Assembly: GCA_021156365.1 (NCBI GenBank)
Contig: JAJNDK010000005.1
Coordinates: 1 to 64,000, forward strand
DNA from: Bacteroidota bacterium
Lineage (GTDB): Bacteria; Bacteroidota; Bacteroidia; B-17B0; Aurantibacillaceae
DNA length: 64,000 bases
Direction of reading: 5' to 3'
Shown here: piece after piece, positions 21,501-29,872 of the stretch
How the letters are laid out: the number at the start of each line of letters is the position of its first letter
How positions within the stretch are numbered: the stretch's first letter is position 1
Position numbers and translations under genes: made by a program
Notes under the pieces: model-generated
What the model saw: the letters and a program-made list of their open reading frames with translations, nothing else
Told to the model about the DNA's origin: nothing
The model's database searches: none

Positions 21501-21852
21501 AGGAGCCAACCGCTCGCTGGTGATCATCAATGCAAGCGGGGAGCTGGATAAGATCGACGCGAACAAATTCCCGATAGGCGGATCACAGCTGGATATGGAC
21601 CGGGTGTTCACTACGCACAGCAAAACGCTGAACAAACGTGATACCATATACATGTCCACGGACGGTTATGCAGATCAGTTTGGCGGAGAGAAAGGTAAAA
21701 AATACATGGTAAAACGTTTTCATGAATACCTCTGCTCCATACAGGAATTCCCGATGCAAACACAGGGCGATCTGCTTGGTGAGAATATCGAGAACTGGCG
21801 TGGCGACTATGAGCAGGTAGATGATATCCTGTTAGTGGGGATACGCTTTTAA
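18523..21852 (+). CDS. Sensor with two-component-regulator propeller, Y_Y_Y domain and SpoIIE-type PP2C phosphatase output
   Basis: 1,109 residues. Signal peptide 1-23 (ending LHAQ); about 14 reg_prop repeats of the 'GLWIGTxxGGLxxYD' type forming a two-bladed periplasmic propeller (about 30-700); a Y_Y_Y Ig-like domain (about 735-800); one membrane helix (about 806-828); a coiled coil (about 832-870); and a SpoIIE/PP2C domain (about 880-1109) with 'SGDFYWF', 'DCTGHGVPGAFMSM' and 'STDGYADQFGG', whose Asp residues bind the catalytic metals. Known logic: the propeller senses a ligand, commonly a glycan in Bacteroidota, and the phosphatase acts on a phosphoprotein such as an anti-anti-sigma factor. 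No STAS or anti-sigma partner lies beside it. The histidine kinase and HTH gene downstream are on the other strand. Confidence 0.92.
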   Translation: MKRILFILIPLLLFCSISRLHAQTIKFRSIGTDQGLSVGFVQCVIQDSKGFMWFGTQDGLNKYDGYEMKVFRNNPKDKSSLSNNDILTIYEDKSGTLWIGTNGGGLEEYDPALNKFKHHQNAPGNNNSLPNNIVRCIYEDKQFNLWIGTEYGLARYDRKTEKFVNYHYDEKNKNSLSGNSVYAITESGNGMLWIGTQDGGLSSFVPNLNQFQFYDVPPEFLYKGKMEYMNQYRKRINSLFPLADGTMLVGTGGGGLGVFDLKTSKYNSFTMFVSADSPEIIAENNRIWSIAKSRSDEVWIAAFGGGLIQYDIKTGNYVLHQKQKDDITSLNSNDVYNVFVDSEDNVWCGTQNGGVNVFFRYSAKFRHYETSGHSEIPLANKFIFAILQDRNGLVWLGTDGGGVISLDLKKNVSVPRNEIINNGKDKWVLSLLEDADGDIWAGTYGSGLYHYNSKSAKTESLLDNDPAFATILCLYESKNGDIWIGTFGGGLFNYNKYAKSLTRYTSENGLPNDVVYSVFEDSKNNLWIGTEGGGACMKKVSDMNTASKAFTYFAKKDPQHTLSSDKVFCFYEDKAQNIWIGTSNGLNKVENSSGNILSYHESEGLPNGNIYGIVPDAKGNLWMTTNKGLSRFNPNVENIEGSAFKNFDLKDGLQGMEFNQGAYYKAKNGDIFIGGENGLNIFNPSNIKDNPHVPPVYITSYKRFGKEVLFDSTITDKRFIELDYRDNSLSLDFVALDYLMPSENKFQYMLEGVDEKWSVPSTFRHATYTQLDGGEYVLKIKASNSDGIWNETPLEIHIRVNPPWWKTKWFYTLSVILITAGVFGFIRYRTAAIKKENRILENKVAERTHELNQKNQDILSSIQYAKRIQEAILPPRSSIFSKLPDMFILYKPKDIVSGDFYWFAEKGGLKIFATVDCTGHGVPGAFMSMIGHNLINQIVNERGVIDPGYILTQLHLGVQAALKQGVSEEVRTADGMDVAVVSINTETREVKYAGANRSLVIINASGELDKIDANKFPIGGSQLDMDRVFTTHSKTLNKRDTIYMSTDGYADQFGGEKGKKYMVKRFHEYLCSIQEFPMQTQGDLLGENIENWRGDYEQVDDILLVGIRF

Positions 21853-21988
21853 TGCTCCGGATTGGTGCGCTTCGGTCTCCGAATACAATACTATTGTTTT
21901 AGTTTTTCATTGCACACTCCGGGTGTTTTTAACAACACCTCTTTAATTACCGGTATGTAATCCTACGAATGCAAAGTATGGGAAATCC

Positions 21989-22339
21989 CTATTTTCCTTT
22001 TTGATCTTCTATCATTTTTGCAAGCTCCCGCAACTGGCTGAGCGGAATGGTCTTCATTGTTTTTTTCCAATTGCCGGCCATAATACGGCTGCGAAGCTCC
22101 TGGAGCGGATGTGTTTCGGAAATAAGATCGTCGCTTGCCGGAACCCAACAGAGAAGGTCATTGGGTGTGCAGGCGAGGATGCGACAGAGCTTCTCGATGT
22201 GAAGAAGCTGAAAGGTATAGTTGCGGGTATTCAGCAGTTTGTGCGCATTGTAAGAAGAGAAACCCGCTTTGACAAGGAAAGAGTATGGATTCTCTATTCC
22301 ACGGAGGTCGAAAACCGGCCTGAGATTGAGATATAACAT
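21989..22339 (-). CDS. Small Xre/Cro-type helix-turn-helix regulator
   Basis: 116 residues. Residues about 15-65 form a Cro/C1-type HTH: 'PYSFLVKAGFSSYNAHKLLN' supplies the first helices and 'LLHIEKLCRILACTPNDLL' the closing helix of the fold, matching the short Bacteroidota regulators in this family. The C-terminal half is helical with basic patches and may dimerise. It is a cytoplasmic DNA-binding protein, target unknown. It is convergent with the propeller/PP2C gene upstream (137 bases between stops) and faces a 560-base gap on its 5' side. Confidence 0.78.
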   Translation of the reverse strand: MLYLNLRPVFDLRGIENPYSFLVKAGFSSYNAHKLLNTRNYTFQLLHIEKLCRILACTPNDLLCWVPASDDLISETHPLQELRSRIMAGNWKKTMKTIPLSQLRELAKMIEDQKGK

Positions 22340-22565
22340 AGCTAATAAGGTATTAAGTAAGGTTCAGGTGGGGATAGTTGTTTTAACGTATGGAATAAAA
22401 TAAAGGTTTCTTAAAAATATTTAAAATCCGCTGAACTATTTTGTCAGCCATTTACGAATTTTTGAATGATCCGTTTAAAAATATGAAACTATAGTTTGAT
22501 TTTTTTTCATTCAGTGCCGGGATCATACCGGGCGATCAAAAGGATGTTGTGAGCCGGTGGGAAAA

Positions 22566-22754
22566 CGTTCGGGGAAACAAGAAACATGTAACGAGCGGGT
22601 GAAAGAACATTGCGAGCTGATGAAAGACCGCTCCGGGAAATAAAAAAAACGTAACGAGCGGGTGAAAGCACGCTTCAAGATCATGGAAGACTTTTCCGGG
22701 AAATAAGAAACACGCAACAAGCGGATGAAAGAGCATCAAGAGCTACTCAAAGCA
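22566..22754. repeat. Three degenerate 63-bp tandem repeats, likely decayed 21-codon repeats
   Basis: Units 22566-22628, 22629-22691 and 22692-22754 are each exactly 63 bp and share TCCGGGAAA, AACGAGCGGGTGAAAG and similar blocks. A weaker partial copy precedes them (about 22530-22565) and diverged AAAGCTCAT fragments follow to about 22800. The period is 21 codons. On the plus strand one frame reads NERVKEHCELMKDRSGK-like units, but units 2 and 3 have TAA where unit 1 has CAA. The remainder of the gap from 22340 to 22903 is A+T-rich with nothing recognisable. Confidence 0.75.
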
Positions 22755-22903
22755 CCTTAAAGCTCATAAACGGGTATTGAAAGCTCATCAAGTGTAATTG
22801 CAAATTCATAAATCATCATTGAGGATCATAGGAGCAGGAAGAAAACCCCAGCACTGGTATCATTGCGCGAAAATAGCGGGAATAAAGGATACGTGAATCC
22901 CGC

Positions 22904-24844
22904 TTATTCTTTCACACTAAATACAACCTCAAAAGTAGCGCCGGGCGAATTGCTCCTGGTAAGTATGCCCCCGATCTGTTTACTCATGATGGCAACGAGA
23001 CGCAGGCCCAGACTGTCTTTCCTGAAGCCGGTTTCCGAAGGAAGACCTTTTCCTGTATCTGAAACGTGTAACAGCCATTTGTTTGCTTCCAGGAGCTTCA
23101 AAGAAACCAGGATCTTTCCGCTGGCGTTTTTGTCAAAAGCATACTTTATCGAATTGGTAACGATCTCATTCACGATCAAAGCAATTGGCACAGCCAGCTT
23201 AGTGCTGAAACTGATATCCTCTATGTCTGTTTCTATCACCGCGCTTGCAGACTGCGTACTGAGTACATCCCGGTGAAAACCGAGTACTTCCTTCAAATAC
23301 GCATCCATTTTCACTTTCAGCGAGGAGTTGTTCTGATACAATAATTCGTGGAGGACAGAGAGGGACTGGATCCGGTTCTGGCTCTGCATCAGGTATTCCG
23401 AAAGTCGCTGATCTCCCGCACTGTTGGCCTGCAAGGTCAAAAGACTGGAGATGATCTGCAGGTTGTTGTTGATCCTGTGATGGACTTCCTGCAATAATAC
23501 TTCTTTCCGTTTGCTCTCCGCACCCATAAATTCGGCTACTTTTTTCTTATTGTCATAAGCACGTTTGGCAAAATAGAGCAACACTACCATGATAAGGATA
23601 AAAATGACAAGAAAGATGCGTTGCAATTCATCCAGCTTCTTATCTGCTTCTAACTGAAGTACAACCTTATCACTTTCTGCTTTCGTGGCAGCTTCTTTTT
23701 TATCGAATTCGTACTGCATGGAACTCTGCACTATTTTCCGGTTGGCTTCTTCATTGACAAGACTATCTCTGTACAAATAATATAGTTTCTTGTGCTCAAA
23801 GGCAGCTTTGTAATTACCCATGCTGCTGTCTACGTTTGCCAACGATTCATAGTCTATCTTGATCCCCTCTTTGTAGCCCAGCTTTTTATTCATCGCCAGT
23901 GATCTCTTCAAAAAACGCAGTGCTTCCGGATTATTTTTCATATTGAAATAAAGTCTCCCGAGATTGGTGCAGGAACGTGCGATCGCTTCTTCGTACCCTG
24001 CCTCTTCCTGCAATTTCAACGCTGTTGTATAATTTTTCATGGCCTCCGGATAATTACCGAGACTATGCCAGGCATTCCCTATGTTATTGTATGAGCCGGC
24101 TACTCCCCGCTGATCACCTGTCTCCTTGCGCAGTTCCAATGCGGCAAGATGATTCTGCAAAGCGGTCTGATAATCGCCCATATCATCGTAGAGATTGCCA
24201 ATGTTGTTATAGGCTGAGGCCATCTCATATTTGTTACCGAGCTCCTCCTGTATTTTCAGAGCAATATTGAAATTTTCCAATGCTTCGGGGAATTTACCCT
24301 GGTACAAATAAATGATGCCGATATTGTTACGTGAAGTGGCAATGCCAAATTTATACTGCATCTGCTCGCGGATCTTCAATGCCGAAAAATGATTGCTGAT
24401 AGCTCTCCCATAATTTCCCATGTCCATAAAAACATTCCCCATGTTGTTATAGGAAGAGGCAATGCCACTTTGATCCTTTATCTCTTTTCGTATAGCCAGC
24501 GCTTTTTCGTGCATATCAAGTGCTTCCGGATATCTGGCCTGCTTCCAGTAAATATTGCCAAGGTGGTTATAGGAATCGGCCATCCCGCTTTTGAAATTGA
24601 GCTGTTGTGCAAGGTTAAGCCCCTGTTTGCCATAGCTGATGCCCGCTTCATATTCGCCCGTGAGAAAATGCTCCTTACATAACCTGTATAGGTGGATCGC
24701 CTTATTCGTATCTGCACGATCTGTTTTAAGCAGGAACTTCAGCGAATCGATCCGCTCGTTCTGTCCTTTTACCGGATTCTGAAAAACGGTGATCAAAAAC
24801 AAAAAGACAATATATATTATCAGTTTTTTCATATGGTCTTTCAT
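22904..24844 (-). CDS. TPR-repeat sensor histidine kinase (HisKA_2/HWE-like)
   Basis: 646 residues. Signal peptide about residues 1-28; TPR repeats of the 'YNNxGNxxxxxGxYxxAxxxxxxAL' type, about eight, from about 45 to 350; one membrane helix near 400-420; H-box 'LLQEVHHRINNNLQ' with the phospho-acceptor His near 452-453; and an HATPase domain with N-box 'ALIVNEIVTNSIKYAF' near 560 and G-box 'DTGKGLPSETG' near 600. The periplasmic TPR array probably binds a protein or peptide signal; the kinase then phosphorylates a response regulator, commonly LytTR type. No response regulator is adjacent, so it is an orphan kinase here. Met at 24832 is an alternative start. Confidence 0.92.
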   Translation of the reverse strand: MKDHMKKLIIYIVFLFLITVFQNPVKGQNERIDSLKFLLKTDRADTNKAIHLYRLCKEHFLTGEYEAGISYGKQGLNLAQQLNFKSGMADSYNHLGNIYWKQARYPEALDMHEKALAIRKEIKDQSGIASSYNNMGNVFMDMGNYGRAISNHFSALKIREQMQYKFGIATSRNNIGIIYLYQGKFPEALENFNIALKIQEELGNKYEMASAYNNIGNLYDDMGDYQTALQNHLAALELRKETGDQRGVAGSYNNIGNAWHSLGNYPEAMKNYTTALKLQEEAGYEEAIARSCTNLGRLYFNMKNNPEALRFLKRSLAMNKKLGYKEGIKIDYESLANVDSSMGNYKAAFEHKKLYYLYRDSLVNEEANRKIVQSSMQYEFDKKEAATKAESDKVVLQLEADKKLDELQRIFLVIFILIMVVLLYFAKRAYDNKKKVAEFMGAESKRKEVLLQEVHHRINNNLQIISSLLTLQANSAGDQRLSEYLMQSQNRIQSLSVLHELLYQNNSSLKVKMDAYLKEVLGFHRDVLSTQSASAVIETDIEDISFSTKLAVPIALIVNEIVTNSIKYAFDKNASGKILVSLKLLEANKWLLHVSDTGKGLPSETGFRKDSLGLRLVAIMSKQIGGILTRSNSPGATFEVVFSVKE

Positions 24845-24876
24845 TTTATAAGTTTTTGTTTGCAGTTTTGTGTTCT

Positions 24877-25497
24877 CTAAAAAATCAGGTAAAAAAAGAG
24901 GACAAGTATGCCCGCAGTAGTCGCGAAACGCACAAAAATCCTGACCGATAGGTCATAACCGCCTGTCATAAAAAGTGATATGACAGAAACAATCCCAAGG
25001 AACAAAAACATCGGTTTAAAAAAGAAATGTTCCTTTGTAGGAAAATAATATTTTCCATGTGTGTTGGCAATATAACTGGGTTTGTAAATGATCGTGTGTT
25101 GAACTACAATAGTATCCCCGGTAACAAAATTCTTCCCGTCTCCTTCTCCATCGAGGTTTACGCTGTAATTATTACCTGTCATTGTGCCAATATGTGCATA
25201 CGTTTCCTTGTGATGTGATACGCCCCTTTTGGAAGGATTTATAACCGCTTCTGTTTCCACTTTACAGGAAGTTATCACTTCTATCTTTGCATTAAAAAAA
25301 ACAGTATCTAATGTGTAGATGTATATACAAAATAAGATTATTATAACCCGGATTACAAAGGAGGCTTTAAAATGCCAACTCGCCCGATAAGCAAGATCAT
25401 ACTCTTTTTTAATGTGTTCGTTCTCCACGCGTTTTCTATTCGCCTGTGCGATACGCTCCTGTATCTCTGCGGGACTGTTATTTCTTCTTTTTGCCAT
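24877..25497 (-). CDS. Hypothetical membrane protein with three predicted helices
   Basis: 206 residues. A basic, helical, cytoplasmic N terminus ('MAKRRNNSPAEIQERIAQAN') precedes a membrane helix (about residues 48-68), a roughly 75-residue extracytoplasmic beta-rich loop with 'TGDTIVVQHTIIYKPSYI', and two closely spaced helices at the C terminus (about 152-206). No family was recognised. The stop lies 32 bases before the start of the histidine kinase on the same strand, so the two are probably co-transcribed; a role as partner of the kinase is only an inference from position. Confidence 0.6.
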   Translation of the reverse strand: MAKRRNNSPAEIQERIAQANRKRVENEHIKKEYDLAYRASWHFKASFVIRVIIILFCIYIYTLDTVFFNAKIEVITSCKVETEAVINPSKRGVSHHKETYAHIGTMTGNNYSVNLDGEGDGKNFVTGDTIVVQHTIIYKPSYIANTHGKYYFPTKEHFFFKPMFLFLGIVSVISLFMTGGYDLSVRIFVRFATTAGILVLFFYLIF

Positions 25498-25616
25498 TGA
25501 TTCTTTACCTTGTTTGCGGAATTTGAAAAGACGTATCGTATGCGCCTTATACGTCCTGAGTAGAAGTGCCCAAGGTGCCAGGCTTTTACCCTATCAAGGC
25601 GTTCCATTTTAATGCC

Positions 25617-25657
25617 ACAAAAAAACCCTGACCGTTCTGGCCAGGGTTCCTTTTTAT
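25617..25657 (-). terminator. Terminator of the act-cox operon
   Basis: On the minus strand AACCCTGGCC pairs with GGTCAGGGTT around GAAC and is followed by seven T. It starts a few bases after the coxA stop codon and closes the eight-gene respiratory operon. Confidence 0.85.
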
Positions 25658-25661
25658 AGTA

Positions 25662-27491
25662 TTAATGTCCGCCTCCATCGTGCTCATCTGCTGCCAGCGG
25701 CACTGTCTGAGGAATAAAGTCAACATCAGATCCTGGCTTGCTGTAGTCATACGCCCAACGGTGCACTTCAGGCAATGCGCCAGGCCAGTTGCCATGGATA
25801 TGCTGAGCTGCAGGAGTAGTCCACTCGAGTGTATTTGAATTCCATGGGTTCTGAGGAGCTTTTTGTCCTTTGAACATGCTGTAGAAGAAATTGATCAGGA
25901 AGATGATCTGCCCCAATGCCGCGATGATCGCAAACACAGAAACCAGCTCATTGATGTCTCCCAAATGATCGAACAGCGGGAAATTGCTGTTGGTGTAATA
26001 ACGACGAGGCACACCGCTCATTCCGAGGAAGTGCATCGGGAAGAACACTCCGTAAGCACCAATAAAGGTGATCCAGAAATGCAGGTATCCTAATTTTTTG
26101 TTCATCATACGCAGGAACATTTTCGGGAACCAGTGATAAACTCCGGCAAACATTCCGAAGATAGCCGAAAGTCCCATTACGATGTGGAAGTGAGCTACCA
26201 CAAAATACGTATCGTGAACGGTGATATCGAGTGTGGAATCGGCCAGGATAATACCGGTAACACCACCGGTAACAAAAGAGGATACCAGACCGATGGAGAA
26301 CATCATAGCAGGTGTGTGCTGGATATTTCCTTTCCACAGGGTAGTGATATAATTAAATGCTTTTACGGCCGATGGAATAGCGATCAACAGCGTCGTGAAT
26401 ACGAACACGGAGCCTAAGAAAGGATTCATCCCCGTCATATACATATGGTGACCCCACACGATGAAGGACAAGAAACCGATCGCTAACATAGAACCGATCA
26501 TGGCACGGTAACCGAAGATCGGTTTACGTGAGTTGGTTGCAATAATTTCGGATGTGATACCAAGGGCCGGTAATAATACGATGTATACTTCCGGGTGACC
26601 TAAGAACCAGAACAAATGCTCGAACAGGATCGGACTACCACCTACCTGATCCATTGCACGACCTCCGATATAGATGTCGGAGAGGTAGAAGCTGGTTCCC
26701 ATACTTCTGTCGAAGATCAACAGTAAGGCACAGGATAATAATACAGGGAAAGATAATACCCCTAAGATCGCAGTGATAAGGAATGCCCAGATCGTAAGCG
26801 GCATACGGGTCATCTTCATTCCTTTTGTACGCAGGTTGATGATGGTTACGATGTAGTTCAAACCTCCCAATAAAGAGGAAACGATAAACAAGCTCATGGA
26901 GATCAACCACAGGGTCATACCTAATTTGGATCCGGGGATCGACTCAGGCAGTGCTGATAACGGAGGATAGATCGTCCAACCTGCAGATGCCGGACCGTCT
27001 TCGATAAATAAAGAACCGATCATAATGGTACTGGACAGGAAGAAGAACCAGTAGGAAAGCATATTCAGGAACCCGGATGCCATATCCCGTGCACCGATCT
27101 GGTACGGAATAAGGAGGTTACTGAAGGTACCGCTCAATCCACCCGTTAATACGAAGAATACCATGATGGTACCGTGGATGGTAACCAATGCAAGGTACAT
27201 ATTCGGATCGAGGACACCGTCCTTACCCCATTTGTCGCCAAGCAATGCATTGATGAAAGCAAATTTTTCTCCCGGCCATGCCAATTGCATACGGAAGATA
27301 ACCGACATCACCATTGCGATCACCGCCATTATCACAGCAGTTACCAAGAACTGCCTTGAAATGGTTTTGTGATCCATACTGAAAACGTACTTGCTTACAA
27401 AACTTTCTTCATGATGATCATCGTGTGCGTGTGCATGATGAATGTCATGCCCGTGCTCCACTCCTACTTTATGATCGTGACTATTTCCCAT
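25662..27491 (-). CDS. coxA: Cytochrome c oxidase subunit I (aa3 type)
   Basis: 609 residues, inner membrane, 12 predicted helices. It holds haem a and the haem a3-CuB site and reduces oxygen to water while pumping protons. 'TIHGTIMVFF' carries the low-spin haem His; 'LFWFLGHPEVYIVLLPALG' carries a CuB His, the His-Tyr cross-link and the D-channel Glu; 'WGHHMYMTGM' gives the other CuB His pair; and 'HDTYFVVAHFHIVMG' gives the two haem ligands in helix X. This is the A-type oxidase signature. The N terminus is His/Asp-rich (13 His in the first 30 residues), a possible metal-handling tail. It is last in the operon, 33 bases after coxB. No subunit III or assembly gene follows here. Confidence 0.98.
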   Translation of the reverse strand: MGNSHDHKVGVEHGHDIHHAHAHDDHHEESFVSKYVFSMDHKTISRQFLVTAVIMAVIAMVMSVIFRMQLAWPGEKFAFINALLGDKWGKDGVLDPNMYLALVTIHGTIMVFFVLTGGLSGTFSNLLIPYQIGARDMASGFLNMLSYWFFFLSSTIMIGSLFIEDGPASAGWTIYPPLSALPESIPGSKLGMTLWLISMSLFIVSSLLGGLNYIVTIINLRTKGMKMTRMPLTIWAFLITAILGVLSFPVLLSCALLLIFDRSMGTSFYLSDIYIGGRAMDQVGGSPILFEHLFWFLGHPEVYIVLLPALGITSEIIATNSRKPIFGYRAMIGSMLAIGFLSFIVWGHHMYMTGMNPFLGSVFVFTTLLIAIPSAVKAFNYITTLWKGNIQHTPAMMFSIGLVSSFVTGGVTGIILADSTLDITVHDTYFVVAHFHIVMGLSAIFGMFAGVYHWFPKMFLRMMNKKLGYLHFWITFIGAYGVFFPMHFLGMSGVPRRYYTNSNFPLFDHLGDINELVSVFAIIAALGQIIFLINFFYSMFKGQKAPQNPWNSNTLEWTTPAAQHIHGNWPGALPEVHRWAYDYSKPGSDVDFIPQTVPLAADEHDGGGH

Positions 27492-27524
27492 CTTATTCTA
27501 TATTAAAATCGTTATTAAATTCTG

Positions 27525-28565
27525 TTAGTCCTTTAAAGCTATTTTATCTTTTTTGAATGCAGGTTGTTTCGCTAACCATGCTTTGTAATCTTTTTCAGAT
27601 TCCACTATGATCTTCATCTGCATGTTGTAGTGAGATGCTCCGCAGATCTTGTTACAAATAACTACATAATCGAAGATGAAAGGATCTTCGCCTTTTTTAG
27701 CTCTGATCGCATTGATCTCATTCATGTTCCTGATCACCTGCGGATCTTTTCGCATTTCTTCGGTGGTAACCGTTGGCTTGAATTTGAATTTTGTAACCTG
27801 GCCGGGCACGCAGTTCATTTGTGCGCGGAAGTGAGGCATGAAAGCACTGTGGATCACATCACGTGAACGGAACTGGAAGCTGATCTCTCTTCCGATCGGA
27901 ATGTGGATCTCGTTCTTCACGATGATATCATCGTAGCATTTGGAGTCTGTTGTATCGAGGCCCATGGAGTTGCTGCCATCGATCTGCATGTAATCATCCA
28001 TACCGAATGCATTATCGGCTCCTGCATAACGTGCGGTCCAGTCGAACTGTTTGGAGTATAATTCAATTTTGATCGCTTTCGGATCGTTGGAGCGGTCCAT
28101 GATCTCGTTCCAGTATTTCAGACCGAAGATGATGATGAAGGCAAGCACCAGAGCCGGTACAACTGTCCACAGCATCTCTAATTTATTGTCGTGTGCAAAG
28201 AAAACTGCTTTGGAATCTTTTCTTCCGTAATATTTCCATGCGAAATAGAACAGTACGAAGTTAGTAACGATGAAAACGAACCAGATGATGTACATATTGT
28301 ATTTCATCAGCTCATCCACTTTCACTCCATGCTCCGACGCTGATTTCGGAAGGCTTCTGTAGCCATACTGGTATATCTGGTATAAGCTCCATGCGATAAA
28401 TACAAACATGAACACGAGGAACATTCTGCCCATCATGCGGTTATCATTCTCGGTTGGCACCCATTCTTTCCCCCCTTTCAATCCGCGGGCAAGCTCGATT
28501 ACCCTGAACAAATAGCCCAGTGCTACGCATAACAAAACGAATACTAAAAGATACAACAGCGTCAT
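27525..28565 (-). CDS. coxB: Cytochrome c oxidase subunit II
   Basis: 346 residues: three predicted membrane segments (about residues 2-18, 45-65 and 90-112) plus a further helix near 132-152, then the periplasmic cupredoxin domain. The CuA ligands are clear: 'HSAFMPHF' (first His) and 'CNKICGASHYNM' (Cys-x3-Cys-x3-His-x2-Met). It receives electrons and passes them to haem a of subunit I. There is no fused cytochrome c domain, consistent with direct delivery from the ACIII cytochromes encoded upstream. The protein is longer than typical subunit II because of the extended membrane part. Confidence 0.97.
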   Translation of the reverse strand: MTLLYLLVFVLLCVALGYLFRVIELARGLKGGKEWVPTENDNRMMGRMFLVFMFVFIAWSLYQIYQYGYRSLPKSASEHGVKVDELMKYNMYIIWFVFIVTNFVLFYFAWKYYGRKDSKAVFFAHDNKLEMLWTVVPALVLAFIIIFGLKYWNEIMDRSNDPKAIKIELYSKQFDWTARYAGADNAFGMDDYMQIDGSNSMGLDTTDSKCYDDIIVKNEIHIPIGREISFQFRSRDVIHSAFMPHFRAQMNCVPGQVTKFKFKPTVTTEEMRKDPQVIRNMNEINAIRAKKGEDPFIFDYVVICNKICGASHYNMQMKIIVESEKDYKAWLAKQPAFKKDKIALKD

Positions 28566-28624
28566 TCTAACTTATTTTTAATTGTTACTAATATTTTTTC
28601 TTTTCAATTTATCGTGTTCAAACC

Positions 28625-29848
28625 TTAGGTGCTGTGGTGCATAGCTTCATCCAGGTAAGGATGATTTTTCACCAACAACGGACGACTTGCAATATTCCTC
28701 AGCAGGATATGGATAAAGAACCCAAGGAAACCTGCGAAAATACCAAACTCCATCCAGCTCAGTCCTGCCCAGTGGTGACCAACTGTTCCGGGCATTACCA
28801 CCATAATGATATCCAGCCAGTGACCAACGAAGATAACCGAACCTACAAGCGTTAAGAACCAGAAATTACGTTTTGAATCACGACTCATCAATAAGATCAT
28901 CGGGAAAGCGAAGTTAACGCCCAATACCGTCCACATAAGTGATTTGTAGTTTTCCCAACGCTGCTGGAAATAGATCACCTCTTCAGGGATATCGGAATAC
29001 CAGATCAGCATGAATTGAGAGAAGTACAGATACGTCCACAGGAAAGAGATAGCGAACATCCATTTACCCATATCATGAATGGTGCTTTCGGTAACGAAAT
29101 CCATATAACCCAGTCTTTTCAGCCAAACGATCAGCATGATGATGGTGATAATAGCGCTCACCCACATACCTGCAAACAAATACCAGCCAAATAAAGTAGA
29201 GAACCAGTGTGTATCGATACTCATTACCCAATCCCACGCAGAAGTAGAAGACGTAACAGCGAATAATACCATGAACCAGGCAGATAATTTTACGTTTTTC
29301 CAATGATGTGTATCATCATTTGTAAGCTTATCTGCTTCAAGCGAATTTTTACGAAGTTTATTGGTGAAGAATAACCAACCGCCGATATAAGCAATGGTAC
29401 GTACCCACCAGAACCAACCAAAGTAACCAATTTTAGCCGCTACAACAGCATCATAGTTCGGATTTCCAACCTCAGCAATACCTTCTCTCATCCACAGATA
29501 AAGATGATGTACATGCAATTGTCCTAAAATGAAGATCAATAACATAAAGCATAAGCCATATGGCAGGTACCACGAAACTGCTTCGATAATACGCTTGATG
29601 GTTGTAGCCCAGCCTGCTTCCGCTGCATACTGCAATCCCATAAAGAATGCTGCTGCCAGACCAATGGACATAAAGAAAAAGGAGTTCACAAAAATATTGG
29701 CCCAAACGCGGGTCTGATGATAATGCGGATCCGGCTCATGCGGCGTATCGGTTAAGAACGCAGCAATGATGGAAATGACACCGATAGCCATAAGGATATA
29801 GGTGAACATCTTTGCTTTGGATGGTATGGTAAAATTCAGATTTGACAT
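28625..29848 (-). CDS. actF: Alternative complex III subunit ActF (NrfD-like quinol:cytochrome c oxidoreductase membrane subunit)
   Basis: 407 residues with about 10 predicted membrane helices. It belongs to the second, shorter NrfD-like membrane subunit of ACIII. In known ACIII structures ActC and ActF form the membrane core, with quinol bound in ActC. His-rich loops ('LHVHHLYLWM', 'GTVGHHWAGLSWMEFGIF') and conserved 'WxxSIDxHWFS' are visible. The start is 24 bases after the actE stop, and the order actE-actF-coxB-coxA matches other Bacteroidota. Confidence 0.93.
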   Translation of the reverse strand: MSNLNFTIPSKAKMFTYILMAIGVISIIAAFLTDTPHEPDPHYHQTRVWANIFVNSFFFMSIGLAAAFFMGLQYAAEAGWATTIKRIIEAVSWYLPYGLCFMLLIFILGQLHVHHLYLWMREGIAEVGNPNYDAVVAAKIGYFGWFWWVRTIAYIGGWLFFTNKLRKNSLEADKLTNDDTHHWKNVKLSAWFMVLFAVTSSTSAWDWVMSIDTHWFSTLFGWYLFAGMWVSAIITIIMLIVWLKRLGYMDFVTESTIHDMGKWMFAISFLWTYLYFSQFMLIWYSDIPEEVIYFQQRWENYKSLMWTVLGVNFAFPMILLMSRDSKRNFWFLTLVGSVIFVGHWLDIIMVVMPGTVGHHWAGLSWMEFGIFAGFLGFFIHILLRNIASRPLLVKNHPYLDEAMHHST

Positions 29849-29872
29849 ATCTTACTGTTCTTTTATCTCAAA

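Noticed and set aside
22566-22754. CRISPR array.
   Set aside because: Units are contiguous and diverged along their whole length; there is no constant repeat alternating with unique spacers and no cas gene.
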